The notes under the pieces are model-generated. The model made no database searches, was not told the DNA's origin, and saw only the letters and a list, made by a program, of their open reading frames with translations. Position numbers and translations under genes: made by a program. From Candidatus Aegiribacteria sp. (lineage in GTDB: Bacteria > Fermentibacterota > Fermentibacteria > Fermentibacterales > JCC-6): 57,094 nt of DNA. This document shows, piece after piece, positions 52,420 to 57,094 of the stretch. Location of the stretch: assembly GCA_021108005.1 (NCBI GenBank), contig JAIORS010000101.1:1-57094 (forward strand), written 5' to 3'. Every line of letters starts with the position of its first letter. The stretch's first letter is position 1.

Positions 52420-53133
52420 TTATGGATACATATATGGACATTCCGGCGATTCTAAAACAGTGATTTCAAGGTCTTTAATAAATGGGAATACTTCTTCATT
52501 AATAATCAGAGTATCTGCTGTTCCTGTAACCCTCAGCCACTGATCATCGGGAATTCCTGTGACTGAACCTCCTTCAAGATAGATTCCGTAAGGAATCGCA
52601 TCATTAACACAGCAGACAATCAGGAAGCGAAACAGTACAGGCATATTTCCGGAAATGCTGTCCGTATTAATCAGCGAACCCTCAAGAGTGACTGTACGCT
52701 CGAAAGCACATCCGTAATCGGACAAAAGTGAGTAAAGGTCTGTATGCATGACCGTATTCTGTAATCCGGATGATCCGGGCTGCAATTCAATTCCGTCCAG
52801 GGATTCGACCATGGATATACTTCTTCTCGAATAAGCGTATGCACCAAGTTGATCCCCGGCACTGAAAACCAGATAAATCAGTGGAAAAAGAAGAATACCG
52901 GTATCAACCAGATCCGCTCTGCTCTCTTCTTCCTTTCTGAGGAGTACCGGAGATAGTACGAGAGAGGCAAGAAACAAGCCGGATAGAATCGCGCCGATAG
53001 CAATAATCGGCCATAGATGAATGGCTATATGCATTTTGTACCTTCCGTTAAGAAGCAACAGAACGAGCATTACCATCCAGGCGGTGTATACCAGCATTTT
53101 AAGAAGCGTTGGAATCGATTGTGGCTTCTTCAT
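52420..53133 (-). CDS. YcgQ-like permease partner (TIGR03943/DUF1980 family)
   Basis: 237 aa from ATG 53133, which overlaps the permease stop (ATGA). Two to three N-terminal membrane helices (LVYTAWMVMLVLLLLNG; HLWPIIAIGAILSGLFLASLVL; LLFPLIYLVFSAG) precede an extracytoplasmic domain ending in the conserved FRFLIVCCVNDAIPYGIYLEG and DDQWLRVTGTAD, the CC-and-W pattern of the family that always accompanies YraQ/YcgR-type permeases. Probably forms a complex with the permease. The transported substrate is unknown. Confidence 0.8.
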   Translation of the reverse strand: MKKPQSIPTLLKMLVYTAWMVMLVLLLLNGRYKMHIAIHLWPIIAIGAILSGLFLASLVLSPVLLRKEEESRADLVDTGILLFPLIYLVFSAGDQLGAYAYSRRSISMVESLDGIELQPGSSGLQNTVMHTDLYSLLSDYGCAFERTVTLEGSLINTDSISGNMPVLFRFLIVCCVNDAIPYGIYLEGGSVTGIPDDQWLRVTGTADTLIINEEVFPFIKDLEITVLESPECPYMYP

Positions 53134-54131
53134 GTGAATACCGGTCCCAGAACATGAAGCAGGTATGAAACGCATAGAACCACTGCAATCACGCTTATCG
53201 CGATTACAGGAATGGCCCTTTTCCGGAAGACGATTCTGTACATCAGCATAAGTTTGATGTCCAGCATTGGTCCAATAAGCATGAATGACATCTGTGAGGA
53301 TAATGGGAAAGCGTTCTTACCGAATGAGGCCGCCACGAAGGCATCTCCGTCAGAACATATACTGAGACATACAGCGAGGCCCATCATCATCAGGATTGAC
53401 ATGACAGGGCTCGCGATGACTCCCGAGATTATACTCCGGCTGACAATAGACTGAAGAAGCCCCGCCAGGAAAGCTCCCATAACAAGATATTTACCTGCAA
53501 TGACGAAATCCCCGGCAGCGGTTCGAATAACTCTGCTCCACCGGCTTCCGGATTCCCCACTGTCCATCAGATTGCATGTCTTTTGAGAAGTGATATCCTT
53601 TCTGATCAGCGAATCTCCCGCATACTTCTGTACTATTAGAGCCACGATAACAGCGATTGTATATCCCCCTATTATCCGCAAAGCCATGATCTTCCATGAG
53701 AACCTGTAAGCCACGAGAGTGGAGAGAGCAACAATTGGATTAATAGTAGGTCCCGCAAGCATATAAGCAATTGCCGCACCTGGAGATACCCCCTTCTTGA
53801 TCAGCCTGTATACAACAGTTACAACGGCACACTCACAAACGGGAACCGCGAAGCCGATCAAGCCACCCAGCAGTACTGATTTCAGACGTCCATCTTTCAA
53901 CGAATTCACCATTTTTTTCGGCATGTATTCCTCAATGATTCCGCCAACCAGTGAACCCAGCAGCATGAACGGGAAAGCTTCCAGAACAATGCCGGAAAAG
54001 CTGAGAAAGGCTGTATGGAAAGAGTCAACATCGCGCGTCAACAGCAGCATGAGCAGAGCAACAATCAGGAATGCAAGATACAACCTGTATTTCCTGTCCA
54101 CTTCAATGCAACCGTAAGCGGTATCATTCAA
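53130..54131 (-). CDS. YraQ/ArsP-like permease (DUF318/UPF0718)
   Basis: 333 aa from TTG 54131 (GGAGGT 8 nt upstream, overlapping the previous stop as TTGA). Eight or so helices in two halves, with the family motifs LGSLVGGIIEEYMPK, GFAVPVCECAVVTVVYRLIKKGVSPGAAIAYMLAGPTINPIV and, in the second half, CSDGDAFVAASFG and FMLIGPMLDIKLM. The CxC in PVCECAVV is conserved in the family. Some relatives (ArsP) export organoarsenicals; others are of unknown specificity. Confidence 0.87.
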   Translation of the reverse strand: MNDTAYGCIEVDRKYRLYLAFLIVALLMLLLTRDVDSFHTAFLSFSGIVLEAFPFMLLGSLVGGIIEEYMPKKMVNSLKDGRLKSVLLGGLIGFAVPVCECAVVTVVYRLIKKGVSPGAAIAYMLAGPTINPIVALSTLVAYRFSWKIMALRIIGGYTIAVIVALIVQKYAGDSLIRKDITSQKTCNLMDSGESGSRWSRVIRTAAGDFVIAGKYLVMGAFLAGLLQSIVSRSIISGVIASPVMSILMMMGLAVCLSICSDGDAFVAASFGKNAFPLSSQMSFMLIGPMLDIKLMLMYRIVFRKRAIPVIAISVIAVVLCVSYLLHVLGPVFT

Positions 54132-54508
54132 GACGATCCACCTCCCTTTTTCGGTCTGGTAATGAATACTACCACGAACGCTAGTCCCAGAAGCAGAAGT
54201 GAATCGCGAACCATCTTCCCCCATATGAAAGTTGCTGCCCAGGGCTGATTGAAGAACCAGGCTGTGGACATGTTCCGCTGCCCGGGAGCATGCATAGGTG
54301 ATCCTCTGTTTGCCGATGCTGATTCCGTCAGCGAATCGCTGATTTCCAATTCGCAGAAAAATCGAGTGTTGCGTAGTGATGGTTCTGCATCAATGCTGTC
54401 CCTGGAAAACAGATAGGAATCTTCAACTACTTCACTTATATCATAATCCTGGCAAGATAATGAAGTAATCATAGCAAATACCAGGATTAGTAATCCTGTT
54501 TTTCGCAA
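54128..54508 (-). CDS. Probable lipoprotein with C-terminal membrane helix, unknown
   Basis: 126 aa. A lipoprotein-like signal (LILVFAMITSLSC) is followed by an acidic region (YDISEVVEDSYLF; CELEISDSLTESA), then FFNQPWAATFIWGKMVRDSLLLLGLAFVVVF, a single membrane helix, and a basic GGG-rich tail. Its stop overlaps the TTG of the permease, indicating tight coupling. No family recognised; it may present a metal or ligand to the permease. Confidence 0.6.
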   Translation of the reverse strand: MRKTGLLILVFAMITSLSCQDYDISEVVEDSYLFSRDSIDAEPSLRNTRFFCELEISDSLTESASANRGSPMHAPGQRNMSTAWFFNQPWAATFIWGKMVRDSLLLLGLAFVVVFITRPKKGGGSS

Positions 54509-54588
54509 ACCGCCTCCTCATTGGTTTATTCGATTATCCGGATATGTGTTAACCGGGTAAGTCACCAACTGTTATGTCAGCTGATCAA

Positions 54589-54996
54589 TCAGGCATTTGT
54601 GAAAGGAGGGCTTCGTGAGCGTATGGTCAGTTCAGCAGGCTGAGGAGAGATATGTATGGTTTCCTGATGCGATGCATCGATGTCGAGTACTGTAAGACAG
54701 GGAACGCATTCATTAATATCCGCACACTGTGAATACATATGTCCACTGCAGAAAGCGCAGTGTTCGTGATTATGTCTCAGTGTGTCAGGGAAACTGAATA
54801 AAGACGTTGTCTGGATCGAACCAGAGCGTGACAGTTTCCGCTCAAGGTTGAAAGCCTCTATCGGGTTTTCGCGGGATGCTGTCTGTTTTAAATGAAGTAA
54901 TTGCATATGAGGGAGACCGGTAGGCCCCACTCCAAGAAATACAGCCAGGGCGAAGGATACACATAAGCGGATTAATGCTTCAGGAAAAGTACGCAT
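54589..54996 (-). CDS. Small exported Cys/His-rich protein (DUF2946-like)
   Basis: 135 aa with a hydrophobic signal segment (LIRLCVSFALAVFLGVG) and GGAG before the ATG. The central HNHEHCAFCSGH, QCADINECVPC cluster is a strong candidate metal-binding site, and the end RSRSPPF recalls the R-x-PP tail of DUF2946 proteins found with metal-handling genes. It is first in the run leading to the permease, 80 nt upstream of the next gene. The family assignment is tentative. Confidence 0.55.
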   Translation of the reverse strand: MRTFPEALIRLCVSFALAVFLGVGPTGLPHMQLLHLKQTASRENPIEAFNLERKLSRSGSIQTTSLFSFPDTLRHNHEHCAFCSGHMYSQCADINECVPCLTVLDIDASHQETIHISPQPAELTIRSRSPPFTNA

Positions 54997-55228
54997 TCGT
55001 TACTCCGTATCCGTTCTATTCACGTGATCGGAAGGTTTTCCCGGTTCCTGTTAAAAAAGCAATTCCTGATTCTTTCGTCTGGACAAACGATACAATAAAC
55101 TGAATACAATTTAATACATATGACTAAAGCGTCAACCGGTTCCAATATAGAGATTCAAATGTAATCAGACCCGCTACAGCAGTTCCGTTTATAGAATGGT
55201 TTAAAATGCATGGGGTGAGAAGAGTATC

Positions 55229-55882
55229 TCAGCTCATGTCCACCACTTCACCGGTGCACAGGTAGACAACGCGTTCGCATATATTGACAACCCTGTCTCC
55301 GACTCGCTCCAGGTTATGGGCAGCAAAAGTCAGCAGCATGGCATCCGCTATGCTGTCCGGATTCTGCATTACATGGGTAACAAGTTTTCTGAAGACCTGT
55401 TCGTAAAGCATGTCTATTTCAACATCCATTGCCGGTAACCTCTCAGCTATCGCTATATCGCGGTTAAGGAATGAATCTATGGACAGTTCGAGCATCTCTT
55501 TTACCTTCCGCTGCATTATGGGAATATCAACAAGAGGCTGTATATGGCTTCCAGGAGGAATCTTGCTGTTAATCACCGCTATGCCCTTTGCATAATCCGC
55601 GATTCTTTCAAGTTCCATCGCTATCTGCATGGTCGCGAATAGAAAACGCAGGTCACCCGCAACCGGCTGCTGTGTGGCGATTATATTAAGACACTGTTCC
55701 TCGATATCATGGCACTGGAGATTGATCTTCTCATCATTCAGAACGAGTTCCTTACCCTCACTGAACAGTCTTTCCTTGAGGATACCGACAGATTCACCAA
55801 GTGCGTTTTCAGCCATCCTTGAGAGTTTTAGCAGCTCTTCCCTGAGGCTGTTCATTTCCGCTTCATATGTCTCTCTTGGCAT
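55229..55882 (-). CDS. phoU: Phosphate-transport regulator
   Basis: 217 aa, all helical, two PhoU three-helix repeats. The motifs EMNSLREELLKLSRMAENAL, FATMQIAMELERIADYAKGI and AHNLERVGDRVVNICERVVY carry the conserved E/DxxxD metal-cluster residues. It restrains Pst transport and signalling to the PhoR kinase. It lies 15 nt after pstB in the usual pstA-pstB-phoU order. phoB/phoR are not in the window. Confidence 0.94.
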   Translation of the reverse strand: MPRETYEAEMNSLREELLKLSRMAENALGESVGILKERLFSEGKELVLNDEKINLQCHDIEEQCLNIIATQQPVAGDLRFLFATMQIAMELERIADYAKGIAVINSKIPPGSHIQPLVDIPIMQRKVKEMLELSIDSFLNRDIAIAERLPAMDVEIDMLYEQVFRKLVTHVMQNPDSIADAMLLTFAAHNLERVGDRVVNICERVVYLCTGEVVDMS

Positions 55883-55897
55883 TATATCTTCTCTCCT

Positions 55898-56668
55898 TTA
55901 TCCAAACCTGCCTGAGATATAGTCTTCAGTTCTGGTGTCAACCGGATTAGTGAATATATCGCTGGTCTTTCCAAACTCAATCAGGTTACCGGATCTGTTG
56001 GAATCCGTCAACAGGAAGGCTGTAAAATCCGATACCCTTGCAGCCTGCTGCATGTTATGTGTTACAATCACAATGGTATACTTGCTTTTAAGCTTCTCCA
56101 TGAGTTCTTCTATTTTCAAAGTAGCGACCGGATCAAGGGCGGATGCAGGTTCATCCATGAGAATAACCTCCGGTTCCACTGCCAATGCCCTCGCTATGCA
56201 GAGCCTCTGCTGCTGTCCCCCTGAAAGGGAAAAAGCCGATTTGCCAAGGTCATCCTTGACCTCATCCCAGAGAGCAGCGTCCCTTATACTGCTTTCAACA
56301 ATTGCCGCAAGCTTCGACTTATCTCTGATACCATGAATACGGGGACCGTACGCAACGTTAGCAAAAATGGATTTCGGAAAAGGATTCGGCCGCTGAAAAA
56401 CCATTCCCACTTTTTTCCGGAGTCTGACTACATCCTGAGAGTAAATATCTTCTCCATCTACGAGAATGCTGCCCTCCGTTCTGGAATTGCTTATCAAATC
56501 GTTCATTCTGTTAAAGCTTCGAATCAAAGAACTCTTTCCACAGCCGGAGGGTCCGATGATAGCGGTTATATTGTTGATCGGAATGTCCATGGTTATACTG
56601 TTCAGAGCTTTGAAACCTCCGTAATACAGCGAATAGTCTATTGTTTCCATTACTCCTTCTTTTTTCAT
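55898..56668 (-). CDS. pstB: Phosphate ABC transporter ATP-binding protein
   Basis: 256 aa. Walker [23 protein letters not shown] (the RSFNRMNDL stretch is PstB-specific), Q-loop [12 protein letters not shown], signature [16 protein letters not shown], Walker [14 protein letters not shown] and H-loop VTHNMQQA are all intact. ATG 56668 overlaps the pstA stop (ATGA). It energises phosphate import at the inner membrane together with PstA and PstC. Confidence 0.95.
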   Translation of the reverse strand: MKKEGVMETIDYSLYYGGFKALNSITMDIPINNITAIIGPSGCGKSSLIRSFNRMNDLISNSRTEGSILVDGEDIYSQDVVRLRKKVGMVFQRPNPFPKSIFANVAYGPRIHGIRDKSKLAAIVESSIRDAALWDEVKDDLGKSAFSLSGGQQQRLCIARALAVEPEVILMDEPASALDPVATLKIEELMEKLKSKYTIVIVTHNMQQAARVSDFTAFLLTDSNRSGNLIEFGKTSDIFTNPVDTRTEDYISGRFG

Positions 56669-57094
56669 GCGGAAAGCCATCTCGATACAGTGTTGATTAC
56701 CAGATTAAGTAGAACGATCAGTATAACCAGTACCGCGGCAGTAGCCAGAGCCTTATCGAAAGCCCTGGTTTCCATGGCCAGATAATAAACGTGAAGAGCC
56801 ATTGTTCTTCCGCTGGACATGAGGGATGTTGGGGTTCTGTAGCTTCCACCCAGGGTTACATAGAATATTGCTGTTTCACTGACAATCCTTCCGGCGCTGA
56901 GTACGATGCCTGTAGATATCCCGGTTATCGCCGATGGAAGAACAACCTTCCATATTGTCTCCCACTTACCTGCGCCCATAGCCAGGGATGCTTCTCTGTA
57001 GGAATTTGGAACTGCCTTCAGCGCTTCCTCGGTGGTTCGGATTATCACGGGAATAACAAGGCAGGTGCCTGCAAGGGCAGCTGACAGAATTGAA
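56665..57094 (-). CDS. pstA: Phosphate ABC transporter permease, partial (runs off the window)
   Basis: The C-terminal 142 residues of PstA; the 5' part lies beyond 57094 and the frame stays open to the edge. The permease coupling loop ([30 protein letters not shown]) and the helix [25 protein letters not shown] are characteristic. It ends WLSA and overlaps pstB. Confidence 0.92.
   Translation of the reverse strand, partial: SILSAALAGTCLVIPVIIRTTEEALKAVPNSYREASLAMGAGKWETIWKVVLPSAITGISTGIVLSAGRIVSETAIFYVTLGGSYRTPTSLMSSGRTMALHVYYLAMETRAFDKALATAAVLVILIVLLNLVINTVSRWLSA

Noticed and set aside
1-57094. tRNA, rRNA or CRISPR features
   Set aside because: Reading both strands by eye showed no cloverleaf with a T-loop, no rRNA-like sequence and no regularly spaced direct repeats; a dedicated RNA search was not possible.

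Overview
The window reads as chromosomal DNA of a Gram-negative bacterium, most likely an uncultured member of the FCB/candidate-phylum group (Fermentibacteria-, Latescibacteria- or Cloacimonetes-like). The evidence is indirect. There are lipoprotein signals, an RlpA-like protein, an Omp85-type barrel, a secreted protease with a C-terminal T9SS/FlgD-like sorting domain plus the wreck of a second such domain, a Bacteroidetes-like homoserine kinase of the phosphoglycerate-mutase fold, and type 1B dihydroorotate dehydrogenase. There is no 16S or ribosomal-protein gene to fix the taxonomy. Genes are densely packed, often with start/stop overlaps (ATGA, GTGA, TTGA, TGATG and possibly CTGA), and many use GTG or TTG starts. 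I saw no tRNA, rRNA, CRISPR array, prophage or intact insertion sequence.

Layout. 0.1-0.8 kb: an AT-rich methyltransferase gene, possibly acquired. 0.8-7.1 kb (-): aldolase, pyrC, TPR lipoprotein, pyrK, pyrD, rlpA, i.e. pyrimidine synthesis interleaved with envelope genes. 7.1-9.6 kb (+): Ktr potassium uptake. 9.6-11.3 kb (-): signal peptidase I coupled to an unknown gene. 11.6-14.1 kb (+): MscS channel, RadC, small secreted protein. 14.1-19.3 kb (-): unknown 416-aa protein, aminotransferase, threonine synthase, alternative homoserine kinase. 19.7-26.1 kb: two large signalling proteins (hybrid histidine kinase; GGDEF-ATPase-TPR fusion). 26.3-33.2 kb: mostly secreted or unknown proteins, including a glycoside-hydrolase-like lipoprotein, an Omp85 barrel and a CPBP protease.

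33.6-35.1 kb (+): B12-binding radical SAM enzyme. 35.1-40.8 kb (-): a tightly overlapping operon of alanine racemase, beta-lactamase-fold hydrolase, NamZ-type muramidase, metallophosphoesterase and the two subunits of an isopropylmalate-dehydratase-type hydro-lyase. 40.8-44.0 kb (+): DUF362 ferredoxin protein, DMT transporter, beta-propeller lipoprotein. 44.0-44.1 kb: a nested inverted repeat between convergent genes. 44.1-47.7 kb: ArfB-like rescue factor, secreted cysteine-protease-like protein, zinc-ribbon/HExxH membrane protein. 47.7-49 kb: a decayed accessory patch with a sorting-domain remnant, VapBC and broken short frames. 49-52 kb: polysaccharide flippase, the remnant of a receiver domain, and a PocR-type histidine kinase. 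52.1-55.0 kb (-): a five-gene membrane operon around a YraQ/ArsP-like permease and its YcgQ-like partner, with Cys/His-rich small proteins. 55.2-57.1 kb (-): phoU, pstB and partial pstA.

The most unusual items are the apparent CTG start of pyrC, the nested inverted repeat at 44.0 kb, two protein-domain fossils next to live genes, the uncharacterised permease operon, and several conserved-looking genes of unknown function embedded in otherwise familiar operons.
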